Source: Ensifer adhaerens (GTDB lineage Bacteria; Pseudomonadota; Alphaproteobacteria; Rhizobiales; Rhizobiaceae). Taken from it: a stretch of 64,000 nucleotides of DNA. Position numbers and translations under genes: made by a program. Below are positions 24,563 through 32,877 of the stretch, piece by piece (position 1 is the first letter of the stretch; every line of letters begins with the position of its first letter). Location: assembly GCF_002007205.1 (NCBI RefSeq), contig NZ_LAZS01000001.1, positions 1-64,000 on the forward strand. The letters run 5' to 3'. The notes beneath the pieces were generated by a model. That model worked only from the letters and a program-made list of their open reading frames with translations. It was not told the DNA's origin and searched no databases.

Positions 24563-26523
24563 ACTGGTCGCTGGAAACTGCGAAACCGGATGAGACGATC
24601 GCCCTCGGGCAGAGCCGGAAGGCCGCTTCGGCGCCAGCCGCTTTGTTTTCGGGCCGGCTGCGGCTGCTCCATGTCCTCGGCATTGCCGCATGGTTTGGCG
24701 CCCTCCTGTATTTCTGGCAGTGGTGGCTTGATCCTGCCCACGTTGTCGACTGGCCGTCCTATGTGCTGATAACGGTCGTCATCGGGTGGATCACGCTGCT
24801 GCCGGTCTATTTCATCGTGATCTTTTCCGGCGCGAAGGTCATGGCGGCAAGCGCCGGCCCGGTGCCGCAGGGACGGGTGGCGATGGTGGTGACCAAGGCG
24901 CCTTCGGAACCCTTTTCGGTCGTGCGCAAGACGCTGCTCGCCATGCTCGACCAGACCGGCTGCGAGTTCGATGTCTGGCTCGCCGACGAAGATCCGTCGC
25001 CGGACACGATTGCCTGGTGCGCGGCGCGCGGGGTGATGATCTCGACGCGAAAGGGCGTCGCAGACTACCATCGCGCCTCCTGGCCGCGCCGGACCCGGTG
25101 CAAGGAGGGAAACCTCGCCTATTTCTACGATCACTATGGCTACGAGCGCTACGATTTCGTCGCCCAGTTCGATGCCGACCACGTGCCGGAGACCACCTAC
25201 CTTTCAGAGGTGTTGCGTCCGTTCAACGATCCGTCGGTCGGTTATGTCTCGGCGCCGAGCATCTGCGATGCCAACGCCGCCACCAGCTGGGCAGCGCGCG
25301 GGAGGCTCCATGCGGAGGCGAGCATGCACGGCTCGCTGCAGGCCGGCTACAACAATGGCTGGGCGCCGCTGTGCATCGGCTCGCATTATGCCGTCAGGAC
25401 CAAGGCGCTGAAGCAGATCGGCGGGCTGGGGCCGGAGCTTGCCGAAGACCACTCTACGACGCTGATGATGAATGCCCATGGCTGGCGGGGCGTGCATGCG
25501 CTGAACGCGATCGCCCATGGCGACGGACCGGCGAACTTCGCCGACCTCGTGGTCCAGGAATTTCAATGGTCGCGAAGCCTCGTCACGATCCTGTTGAAAT
25601 ACTCGCCGGTCTACGTGCCGAAGCTGCCGCCGCGACTGAAGTTCCAGTTCCTGTTTTCACAGCTCTGGTATCCGCTGTTTTCGTCGTTCATGGCGCTGAT
25701 GTTCCTGATGCCGATCGCGGCGCTGATTGCCGGGCGGACCTTCGTGGCCGTCACCTATCCGGAATTCCTGTTGCACTTTGCGCCGCTGTCGCTGGTGTTG
25801 ATCGCGCTTGCCTATTTCTGGCGCTCGACGGGTACGTTCCGGCCCTATGACGCGCGCGTTCTGAGTTGGGAAGGCACGCTGTTCCTGTTTGCCCGCTGGC
25901 CCTGGTCGCTGCTCGGCTGCCTTGCGGCGGTGCGCGATCACCTGACCGGGTCCTTCGTTGACTTTCGCATCACGCCGAAGGGCGGCGGGGCTGCCGCACC
26001 TCTGCCTGTGCGGGTGCTGATGCCCTATCTCGTGCTCGCCTTGGTGTCGGCGCTGGTCGCCTGGGTGATTTCCGATGCCGGCACGGCACGTGGTTTTTAC
26101 CTCTTCGCCGGCGTCAACGCGCTCATCTATGCGGGGCTGGTGGCGGTGATCCACATCTGCCACGCACGCGAAAACCGGTTGGCGCTGATCCCGCGCTCGA
26201 CGATGACGGTGGCGACGACCGGCTGCCTGGTGCTGGTCTCGGTGCTCTCGGCTCAATCGGCCGTACGCCACGGGGCCGAGGCAACGCAGGCGCTGTCGCA
26301 TGGCCTCAATTTCGTGAGCTTCACCGAAACGCGGTACACGGTCGCCGGCGCCGGGAGTGGCACCAATCTCAAGACCGTCCGGTTCCGCCTGAAATGGAGA
26401 GGGTTTTCACAACCGGGCGATGGCGGTTGGCGCGGCGAAGTCAGTGCATTGAATGTCAGCCAGCAGAGTAACAGGGAGACGATGACGACGAAAAAGGTCG
26501 GTCGCTTTCATGTGCCGTCATGA
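24559..26523 (+). CDS. Membrane GT2 polysaccharide synthase (cellulose synthase-like)
   Basis: 654 aa processive-type family 2 glycosyltransferase. Two helices (about 36-54 and 67-90) precede the cytosolic catalytic domain. This has an Asp-rich DEDPSPD (143-149), the DxD motif DAD at 205-207, an acceptor-binding LAEDHST (295-300) and QEFQW at 333-337 in place of the usual QxxRW. Several helices follow (about 365-570), then an unusual C-terminal tail (571-654) with no recognised domain and no PilZ motif. It likely polymerises and exports a pentose-containing glycan across the inner membrane, which is inference from the two upstream UDP-sugar enzymes. Confidence 0.88.
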   Translation: MNWSLETAKPDETIALGQSRKAASAPAALFSGRLRLLHVLGIAAWFGALLYFWQWWLDPAHVVDWPSYVLITVVIGWITLLPVYFIVIFSGAKVMAASAGPVPQGRVAMVVTKAPSEPFSVVRKTLLAMLDQTGCEFDVWLADEDPSPDTIAWCAARGVMISTRKGVADYHRASWPRRTRCKEGNLAYFYDHYGYERYDFVAQFDADHVPETTYLSEVLRPFNDPSVGYVSAPSICDANAATSWAARGRLHAEASMHGSLQAGYNNGWAPLCIGSHYAVRTKALKQIGGLGPELAEDHSTTLMMNAHGWRGVHALNAIAHGDGPANFADLVVQEFQWSRSLVTILLKYSPVYVPKLPPRLKFQFLFSQLWYPLFSSFMALMFLMPIAALIAGRTFVAVTYPEFLLHFAPLSLVLIALAYFWRSTGTFRPYDARVLSWEGTLFLFARWPWSLLGCLAAVRDHLTGSFVDFRITPKGGGAAAPLPVRVLMPYLVLALVSALVAWVISDAGTARGFYLFAGVNALIYAGLVAVIHICHARENRLALIPRSTMTVATTGCLVLVSVLSAQSAVRHGAEATQALSHGLNFVSFTETRYTVAGAGSGTNLKTVRFRLKWRGFSQPGDGGWRGEVSALNVSQQSNRETMTTKKVGRFHVPS

Positions 26524-26568
26524 CGACGGCGAGCAGTCGAGTTTGTTTGGTATCCAAGGAGAAAAGCA

Positions 26569-27084
26569 ATGAAAGGGTCGTTGAAAGTCATGGTTCTTCC
26601 GCTGCTGGTGCCGATGGTAGCGGTCGCTGTCTACTTGGGCGCCGAGCCGGTCCGGGCGAAGATGGAAGTCAAGCCCACGCCTCTCAGTGCCTATGAGGTC
26701 TATTCGCTCTACCGAAACAAGACCTGGGAATGGTCGACCGGCGGCGCCCGGTTCACCGCACACGGCCGCAAGCTCGTCGCGTTCGTCGACAAGGGCAAAG
26801 GCGACCGGTCCTTCGCCGAAGGCAACTGGTACGTCAGCGACCTCGGCATGATGTGCATGCAGGCCACCTGGACGACCGCTGCCAACGCCGGCAGGGCCCG
26901 GAGCTGCTTCGGTCACGCCCGGATCGGCGACACGGTCTATCAACGCAAAGTGCCGAACGGGAAGTGGTACGTCTTCAGCCACGCCAAGCCTCGGGCCGGT
27001 GACGAGTACAAGAAGTTCGTCGCCCACGACAACATCACGGCCAGGGCATTACGGCTGAAGGAACAGTTCCTGGCCAAGAAATAG
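26569..27084 (+). CDS. DUF995 family secreted protein
   Basis: 171 aa with a signal peptide (about 1-30, ending PVRAK). The mature part contains VYSLYRNKTWEWSTGGARF, GNWYVSDLGMMCMQATW and CFGHARIGDTVYQRK, matching the rhizobial DUF995 family (PF06191). Two cysteines (near 104 and 119) could form a disulphide. AAGGAGAAAA lies just before ATG 26569, 45 bases after the synthase gene. Its place between a synthase and a GH-like protein suggests a periplasmic role in glycan assembly or export, but the biochemical function is unknown. Confidence 0.82.
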   Translation: MKGSLKVMVLPLLVPMVAVAVYLGAEPVRAKMEVKPTPLSAYEVYSLYRNKTWEWSTGGARFTAHGRKLVAFVDKGKGDRSFAEGNWYVSDLGMMCMQATWTTAANAGRARSCFGHARIGDTVYQRKVPNGKWYVFSHAKPRAGDEYKKFVAHDNITARALRLKEQFLAKK

Positions 27085-27107
27085 AGGTTCTGCCGCAGGA
27101 GGATGAA

Positions 27108-28064
27108 ATGAAACGCAAATTGGCATTCGCGCTATGCACGGCTCTGGCTCTCCAGCTGGATCTTGGTGCAAGCTTGGTATCCGCGTTGGCGCAGGAGCAA
27201 GCCAATCCTGCGACCACTGCCGGGCAGACTATGATCGACAAACGTCCCGTCATTCACCCGGGCGGAACGAAGTTCGGCGCCTATGATCCGCATGGCGATT
27301 TCGGCGCCCAGAGCGACGTTTCGACGGAAGCCCTGTTCCTTCCCTGGGAAGACGTGGATCTCGCCTCTCTTCAGATTGCCGACGAGTATGCGCTTCAGCG
27401 CAATCGCAACCTGCTGATCACCATCGAGCCCTGGTCCTGGTCGCTCGACTGGAAACTCACGCCGGCGCAGCTTCGCGATCGGATGCTCAGAGGCGAGTAT
27501 GATGCCAACATGGAAGCGATCGCCGATGTGATCGCCGGACTGAAAAGCCCTGTCATCGTGCGGTGGGGCCAGGAAATGGAAGACACGTCCGGTCGCTTCT
27601 CCTGGGCCGGCTGGGAGCCTCAGGACTGGATAAGCGCCTACAAGCACGCGATGGACATCGTGCGCAAGAAGGCGCCGAAGGCGCAGATCATGTGGTCGCC
27701 CAAGGGATTGCCGAACCTCGGCGACTATTATCCGGGTGATGATTACGTCGATCTCGTCGGGCTTTCGGTCTTCGGGCTCGAACCGTTCGACAAGATCGAG
27801 TACGGCGCGCCGAAAACCTTCACCGAAGCGCTGAAGCCCGGTTACGACCTGGTGGCCAAGTACAACAAGCCCATCTGGGTCGCCGAGCTCGGATGGGAAG
27901 GCAGCCAGACCTATATGCAGCCCTGGATGAGCGCCGCAACGCAAGCGGATCCGCAGTTCCCCAATCTCGCCGAGGTCGTCTACTTCAACGACCGCGACGT
28001 GATCGAGTGGCCGCATGACCTTGGCCGGCCGAACTGGCGGGTGGTCAACGAGCCTACGAACTGA
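27108..28064 (+). CDS. Secreted GH26-like glycoside hydrolase
   Basis: 318 aa with a signal peptide (about 1-28, ending SALAQ). It has the beta/alpha-barrel pattern of clan GH-A, closest to GH26 beta-glycanases. The likely acid/base is Glu156 in RWGQEMED, where GH26 usually has His-Glu. The likely nucleophile is Glu260 in WVAELGWEG. Trp-rich segments (IEPWSWSLDWKL) resemble a substrate cleft. It closes the operon, so it may trim or release the polymer made by the upstream synthase in the periplasm. Substrate specificity is not known. Confidence 0.83.
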   Translation: MKRKLAFALCTALALQLDLGASLVSALAQEQANPATTAGQTMIDKRPVIHPGGTKFGAYDPHGDFGAQSDVSTEALFLPWEDVDLASLQIADEYALQRNRNLLITIEPWSWSLDWKLTPAQLRDRMLRGEYDANMEAIADVIAGLKSPVIVRWGQEMEDTSGRFSWAGWEPQDWISAYKHAMDIVRKKAPKAQIMWSPKGLPNLGDYYPGDDYVDLVGLSVFGLEPFDKIEYGAPKTFTEALKPGYDLVAKYNKPIWVAELGWEGSQTYMQPWMSAATQADPQFPNLAEVVYFNDRDVIEWPHDLGRPNWRVVNEPTN

Positions 28065-28138
28065 GGTTCTCGCCCAGGCGTGCCCCTTGAGCATGCTCGA
28101 TGCGGCTGCCCCTTGCGGAAGGCCTCAGGCCTCCAACA

Positions 28139-28168
28139 GAAAAAGCCCCTCGCTTGAGGCGAGAGGCT
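28139..28168 (-). terminator. Intrinsic terminator of the dioxygenase gene hppD
   Basis: The stem AGCCCCTCGC / GCGAGAGGCT (28144-28153, 28159-28168) has one mismatch and a 5-base loop. Read leftward it is followed by TTTTT (28144-28140). It lies 37 bases past the hppD stop. Confidence 0.75.
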
Positions 28169-28205
28169 CTTGTGGTCGGGACTGCCGCCCGGTCGATCCC
28201 GGACC

Positions 28206-29318
28206 TTACTCGGCCGCTTGCGGCCCCAGTTCGCCGCGACGGATCTGGTCGGCTTCGATCGATTCGAATAGGGCGCGGAAGTTGCCTTCGCCAAAGCCCT
28301 CGTCGCCCTTGCGTTGGATGAACTCGAAGAAGATCGGGCCGATCACGGTCTTCGAGAAGATCTGCAGCAGGATCTTCGTCATGCCGCCGTTCACCACGCC
28401 TTCGCCGTCGATCAGGATGCCGTGCTTCTTCATCCGGTCGATCGGTTCGTCATGGCCGTGCACGCGGTCGTGCGACATGTCGTAATAGGTCTCCGGCGGG
28501 CCCGGCATGAACTTCAGGCCGTTGTCGGAGAGCTTGTCGGTGGCGTCGTAGATGCCCTCGGTGCCGACGGCGATGTGCTGGATGCCTTCGCCCTTGTACT
28601 TGCGCAGATATTCCTCGATCTGGCTCGTATCGTCCTTGGATTCGTTCAAGGGGATGCGGATCTTGCCGCAGGGCGAGGTGATCGCCCGGCTGACGAGGCC
28701 GGTGATGCGGCCGTCGATGTCGAAGAAATGGATCTGCGTGAAGTTGAAGAGTTCGCGATAGAACGCCCACCACTTGTCCATGTTGCCACGATAGACGTTG
28801 TGGGTCAGGTGGTCGAGATAATAGAAGCCGACGCCTTCGGGCTTCGGGTTGCGCTCGCCGGTCCAGTCGAACTCGGCCTCATAGGCGGAACCCTTGGCGC
28901 CATAGGTCTCGACGAAATAGAGCAGCGAACCGCCGATGCCGACAATCGCCGGAACATCCAGGCACTTGTCATTGCCTTCGTAAGGGATCGCTCCCTTGGA
29001 GACCGCGTGGTCGAAGGCGTGTTTGGCATCGACGACGCGCCAGGCCATGGACGGGGCGCAAGGGCCGTGCTCGTCGACGAAGCGCATGGCATGCGAGCCG
29101 GGCTCGGCATTCAGGATGTAGTTGATGTCTCCCTGCCGCCAGACGGTGATGTTCTTGCTTTTGTGCTTGGCGACCGGGCTGTAGCCCATGCGGGTAAAGA
29201 GCTCGGCGAGCTTTTCCGGCTCCGGATGGGCAAATTCGACGAATTCGAAGCCGTCGGTGCCGGCGGGGTTGTCAGCGGTAATGGTTGCCGGCGGGGCGTC
29301 ATGCGGGAAGGGGCCCAT
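28206..29318 (-). CDS. hppD: 4-hydroxyphenylpyruvate dioxygenase
   Basis: 370 aa. It converts 4-hydroxyphenylpyruvate to homogentisate in tyrosine breakdown. The probable Fe(II) ligands are His170 (YLDHLTHNV), His248 (GIQHIAVG) and Glu332 (FFEFIQR), and the family's C-terminal GEGNFRALFESIE is present. ATG 29318 is preceded by AAGAGGAGA on the minus strand; a longer frame to 29423 lacks such a site. It is transcribed divergently from an Lrp-type regulator and ends at a terminator. The rest of the pathway (hmgA, fah, maiA) lies 1.3 kb to the right in the opposite orientation. Confidence 0.95.
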   Translation of the reverse strand: MGPFPHDAPPATITADNPAGTDGFEFVEFAHPEPEKLAELFTRMGYSPVAKHKSKNITVWRQGDINYILNAEPGSHAMRFVDEHGPCAPSMAWRVVDAKHAFDHAVSKGAIPYEGNDKCLDVPAIVGIGGSLLYFVETYGAKGSAYEAEFDWTGERNPKPEGVGFYYLDHLTHNVYRGNMDKWWAFYRELFNFTQIHFFDIDGRITGLVSRAITSPCGKIRIPLNESKDDTSQIEEYLRKYKGEGIQHIAVGTEGIYDATDKLSDNGLKFMPGPPETYYDMSHDRVHGHDEPIDRMKKHGILIDGEGVVNGGMTKILLQIFSKTVIGPIFFEFIQRKGDEGFGEGNFRALFESIEADQIRRGELGPQAAE

Positions 29319-29449
29319 CGGAAGTCTCCTCTTATTCTTCCAAACTTTGCTGGAGTATGACGCAATTCCCATGCATGATGCTTGTATTCTTGCGCGGTTT
29401 AGACAGAATGGCGCACGAAACATGCAAAATACTCAATTAGGATGCACGA

Positions 29450-29929
29450 ATGGAGCAACTTGACGGCTTCGATCTCAAGATCCTCAGCGAATTGCAGCGT
29501 GACGGGCATCTGACCAATAACGAACTGTCGGAACGCATTGCGCTTTCGCCGTCGCAATGCTCGCGGCGACGCACCCGGCTCGAAGCGGAAGGCTATATCA
29601 CCGGCTATCAGGCACAGATCGACCGGCAGAAGCTCGGTCTCGATCTGATGGTGGTGATCTCGGTGACGCTCGCTACCCACAATCGCGACAATGCCAAGCG
29701 GTTCGGCAAGCTGATCTCCGGCCTGCCGGAGGTGCTGGAGGCCTATGCCCTGACCGGCGAAATGGACTATCACCTCCGGGTGGTGACGCCCGACCTCGCG
29801 GGTCTGTCGCGCTTCGTCAACGACGTGCTTCTGCCGCATGACAGCGTGCAGCACGTGAAGACGTCCATCGTGCTCGAAACGCTGAAGAGTTTCGAAGGCG
29901 TGCCGATCCCCGAGCGGATGAAAGGCTGA
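29450..29929 (+). CDS. Lrp/AsnC family regulator, likely of hppD
   Basis: 159 aa. The N-terminal AsnC-type helix-turn-helix covers about residues 4-55 (LDGFDLKILSELQRDGHL, then LSERIALSPSQCSRRRTRLEAEGYI). The C-terminal RAM/Lrp ligand domain contains VLEAYALTGEMDYHLRVV. It is divergent from hppD across 131 bases. Members often sense amino acids, so activation of tyrosine degradation is the simplest role, inferred from position. Confidence 0.92.
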   Translation: MEQLDGFDLKILSELQRDGHLTNNELSERIALSPSQCSRRRTRLEAEGYITGYQAQIDRQKLGLDLMVVISVTLATHNRDNAKRFGKLISGLPEVLEAYALTGEMDYHLRVVTPDLAGLSRFVNDVLLPHDSVQHVKTSIVLETLKSFEGVPIPERMKG

Positions 29930-29933
29930 GGAC

Positions 29934-30398
29934 TCAGGCAGACGGCGGGAGTTCGAACCTTCCGATGGCGCGTTCCACGGCGTCCAGCCCGACGGCGAGT
30001 GCCTGCATCCCGGCCGGGCCGATCAGCGTATCGAGTTCCGCCTGATAGCGGGCGGCAAGTTCCGTCAATTCGCCATAGGCCCGGATGCCCGTCTTCGTCA
30101 GTTCCAGATGTTCGATGCGGCGGTCGCCTGCGTCTTCCCGCCGGGTCAGCCAGCGGCGCTTTTCGAGTGCCGCGACGGCGCGGCTGACCTTGGTCTTATG
30201 CATGGCCGAGTGGGCGCCGACCTCGGTCGCCGTCATCGGACGGCTGGTGCTGCCAAGCGCTGCGAGCGTGCGCCATTCCGGGCGGGTGAGCTGGTAGCGT
30301 GCCTTGTATTGGGCGGCAAAGCGCAGCGCGACGAATTCGGCGGCGCGGTTCAGCCGATAGGGGAGGAAGGCACTGAGTTCGAAGCCATCGGCGGCCAT
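29934..30398 (-). CDS. MarR family regulator of homogentisate genes
   Basis: 154 aa. It has a winged helix-turn-helix of MarR type at about 35-110 (TRPEWRTLAALG, TATEVGAHSAMHKTKVSRAVAALEKR, WLTRREDAGDRRIEHLELT). ATG 30398 is used because longer frames read back through the promoter. It is divergent from hmgA, with an inverted repeat AGTT..AACT (30428-30443) and a repeated GATAGTTAC in the 176-base gap. This arrangement resembles HmgR control of homogentisate operons in other bacteria. Confidence 0.88.
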   Translation of the reverse strand: MAADGFELSAFLPYRLNRAAEFVALRFAAQYKARYQLTRPEWRTLAALGSTSRPMTATEVGAHSAMHKTKVSRAVAALEKRRWLTRREDAGDRRIEHLELTKTGIRAYGELTELAARYQAELDTLIGPAGMQALAVGLDAVERAIGRFELPPSA

Positions 30399-30409
30399 CG
30401 GGCATCCTT

Positions 30410-30443
30410 GATAGTTACAAAATCGATAGTTACGATTGCAACT
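30410..30443. promoter_or_regulatory. Putative MarR operator between marR-type gene and hmgA
   Basis: GATAGTTAC occurs twice, at 30410-30418 and 30425-30433, 15 bases apart. The second copy is part of an imperfect inverted repeat AGTTACGATTGCAACT (30428-30443). The location between divergent genes supports an operator. Confidence 0.6.
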
Positions 30444-30574
30444 AATATGCCGAATGCGGCGCCTCCGTCCATCTGGGAAAAGGTCGTCGCCGCGGTATTT
30501 GGGATTGCGCCGAACCTTTTTAGAGGTCGCTTCGACAAGCCGAAGCGGGGCGCCCAAGAGGAGGAGGATCGACG

Positions 30575-31942
30575 ATGCTGGACAAGGCAGGAAAACAGGC
30601 CGAGGCACAGGTAAAGACAGGCGAAGCACTGGGTTACATCCCCGGCTTCGGCAATGATTTCGAGACCGAGAGCCTGCCCGGCGCTTTGCCGCAGGGGCAG
30701 AACAGCCCGCAAAAATGCGCCTACGGGCTCTATGCCGAACAACTGTCCGGCTCGCCCTTCACAGCACCGCGCGGCACCAACGAGCGCTCCTGGCTCTACC
30801 GCATCCGCCCGAGCGTTCGCCACACCGGCCGCTTCAGCAGAATAGACTATCCACACTGGAAGACGGCGCCGCATGCGGCCGAGCATTCGCTGGCGCTTGG
30901 TCAACTGCGCTGGAACCCGCTGCCGGCGCCGACGGAGCAGCTGAACTTTCTTCAGGGTATCCGCACCATGACGACGGCCGGCGATGCGCCGACGCACTCA
31001 GGCATGGCGGCGCACGCCTATGCCTTCAATGCCGACATGGTGGACGACTATTTCTTCAATGCCGACGGCGAGCTTTTGATCGTTCCGGAAATGGGCGCGA
31101 TCCAGGTGTTCACCGAACTCGGCAAGATGAATGTCGAGCCCTCGGAGATCTGCATCGTGCCGCGCGGCACAATGTTCAAGGTGACGCGGCTTGGCGAGGA
31201 GAAGATCTGGCGCGGCTACATCTGCGAAAACTACGGCGCCAAGTTCACGCTGCCGGATCGCGGTCCGATCGGCGCAAACTGCCTGGCCAATCCGCGCGAT
31301 TTCAAGACGCCGGTTGCCACATTCGAGGAAAAGGAAACGCCATGCCGCGTGCATGTGAAATGGTGTGGCGGCTTCCATATGACCGAGATCGGCCATTCGC
31401 CGCTCGACGTCGTCGCCTGGCACGGCAACTACGCGCCCTACAAGTACGACCTGAAGACCTACTCGCCGGTCGGCGCCATCCTGTTTGACCATCCGGACCC
31501 GTCGATCTTCACCGTGCTGACGGCGCCCTCGGGCGAAGAGGGCACGGCGAATATCGACTTCGTCATCTTCCCGCCGCGCTGGCTGGTGGCCGAACACACC
31601 TTCCGGCCACCCTGGTACCACCGCAACATCATGAGCGAGTTCATGGGGCTGATCTACGGCCGCTATGACGCCAAGGAGGAGGGCTTCGTGCCCGGCGGCA
31701 TGAGCCTGCATAATATGATGCTGGCGCATGGGCCCGATGCGTCGGGCTACGACAAGGCGACAAACAGTGAGTTGAAACCGGTGAAGCTCGACCATACGAT
31801 GGCCTTCATGTTCGAGACCCGCTTCCCGCAGCAACTGACCCGCTACGCCGCCGAACTGGAGACGTTGCAGGACAACTACATCGACTGCTGGACGGATCTC
31901 AAGAAGCGGTTCAACGGGACGCCGGAAGGCGATTGGTCTTGA
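30575..31942 (+). CDS. hmgA: Homogentisate 1,2-dioxygenase
   Basis: 455 aa, typical length. It opens the ring of homogentisate to maleylacetoacetate. The sequence shows the family start ([20 protein letters not shown]), [14 protein letters not shown], and the iron-site region [18 protein letters not shown] followed by [22 protein letters not shown] lies just before ATG 30575. It is the first gene of a rightward operon that continues with an MBL protein, fumarylacetoacetase and maleylacetoacetate isomerase. Confidence 0.96.
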   Translation: MLDKAGKQAEAQVKTGEALGYIPGFGNDFETESLPGALPQGQNSPQKCAYGLYAEQLSGSPFTAPRGTNERSWLYRIRPSVRHTGRFSRIDYPHWKTAPHAAEHSLALGQLRWNPLPAPTEQLNFLQGIRTMTTAGDAPTHSGMAAHAYAFNADMVDDYFFNADGELLIVPEMGAIQVFTELGKMNVEPSEICIVPRGTMFKVTRLGEEKIWRGYICENYGAKFTLPDRGPIGANCLANPRDFKTPVATFEEKETPCRVHVKWCGGFHMTEIGHSPLDVVAWHGNYAPYKYDLKTYSPVGAILFDHPDPSIFTVLTAPSGEEGTANIDFVIFPPRWLVAEHTFRPPWYHRNIMSEFMGLIYGRYDAKEEGFVPGGMSLHNMMLAHGPDASGYDKATNSELKPVKLDHTMAFMFETRFPQQLTRYAAELETLQDNYIDCWTDLKKRFNGTPEGDWS

Positions 31943-32808
31943 GTTCACGCCTGGTTTTGCTCGGCAGCAAGGGCGGTCCGGCGATCCGGCCGGGCGGCCC
32001 GTGGCCGACGTCCTCTCTACTTCACATCGGCGGCCGGACTGTCGTCGTCGATTGCGGCCTTGGCGTCACGCGCGGGCTGACCGATGCCGGTGTGGCGCTG
32101 AAGACGCTGGACCTGATCGTCGTTACCCACCTGCATTCGGACCACGTGCTGGAACTGGGGCCGCTCATTCACACGGCCTGGACCGCGGGGTTGTCGCAGC
32201 CGGTACGCGTCTTCGGCCCCGCAGGTACCCGCGCCTATTGGCAGGGCTTCCTGCAATCGATGGCCTTCGACATCGACATCCGCATCGTCGATGAGGGCCG
32301 GCCGAACCTGCGGATGCTGGTCGAGGTCATCGAGTTCGCCGAAGGCGAGATCTTCTCTGAAAACGGCCTGACGCTTTCATCGTTGCGGGTCGACCATCCG
32401 CCGGTCACAGACTGTTTTGCGCTCCGCTTCGACCATGGGGAAGGCTCGGTCGTATTCTCGTCCGACACGGCCCATTTTCCGCCGCTTGCCGATTTTTCCA
32501 AAGGCGCCGACATTCTCGTGCACGAGGCGATGCTTGCCGAAGGCGTCGACCGGCTGGTGGCGCGTACCGGCAATGGCGCGCGGCTGAAGGAACATCTGCT
32601 CGCGAGCCACAGCTTCGCCGAACAGGCGGCGGCGATCGCGACGGCTGCCGGCGTCGGCCGGCTGGTGCTGCATCACCTCATCCCCGCCGACGACCCCGAG
32701 ATATCTGAGGTCCACTGGATTGCGGCGGCTCGCAAAAACTGGGCGGGCGCCTTGACGATCGCCGCCGACGGCCTTGTTGTGAAGATTGCGGACGATTCGT
32801 CCGCGTAA
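31939..32808 (+). CDS. MBL-fold metallohydrolase in the hmg operon
   Basis: 289 aa metallo-beta-lactamase fold protein related to RNase Z/arylsulfatase-like hydrolases. The metal-binding motif THLHSDH is near residue 65. A downstream [10 protein letters not shown] and an HHLIPADDP region provide further ligands, and an [17 protein letters not shown] start strand is present. TTG 31939 overlapping the hmgA stop is favoured (GGAAGG about nine bases upstream); TTG 31933 is an alternative. Substrate is unknown; hydrolysis of an ester or lactone by-product of the pathway is a guess from its position. Confidence 0.8.
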   Translation: MSSRLVLLGSKGGPAIRPGGPWPTSSLLHIGGRTVVVDCGLGVTRGLTDAGVALKTLDLIVVTHLHSDHVLELGPLIHTAWTAGLSQPVRVFGPAGTRAYWQGFLQSMAFDIDIRIVDEGRPNLRMLVEVIEFAEGEIFSENGLTLSSLRVDHPPVTDCFALRFDHGEGSVVFSSDTAHFPPLADFSKGADILVHEAMLAEGVDRLVARTGNGARLKEHLLASHSFAEQAAAIATAAGVGRLVLHHLIPADDPEISEVHWIAAARKNWAGALTIAADGLVVKIADDSSA

Positions 32809-32877
32809 AGAAATTCCGCGACGGCCGCGAAGCGGTCTTCGGTCTGGAACAATGAGAAGATTGAGAGGGAGGACTGC

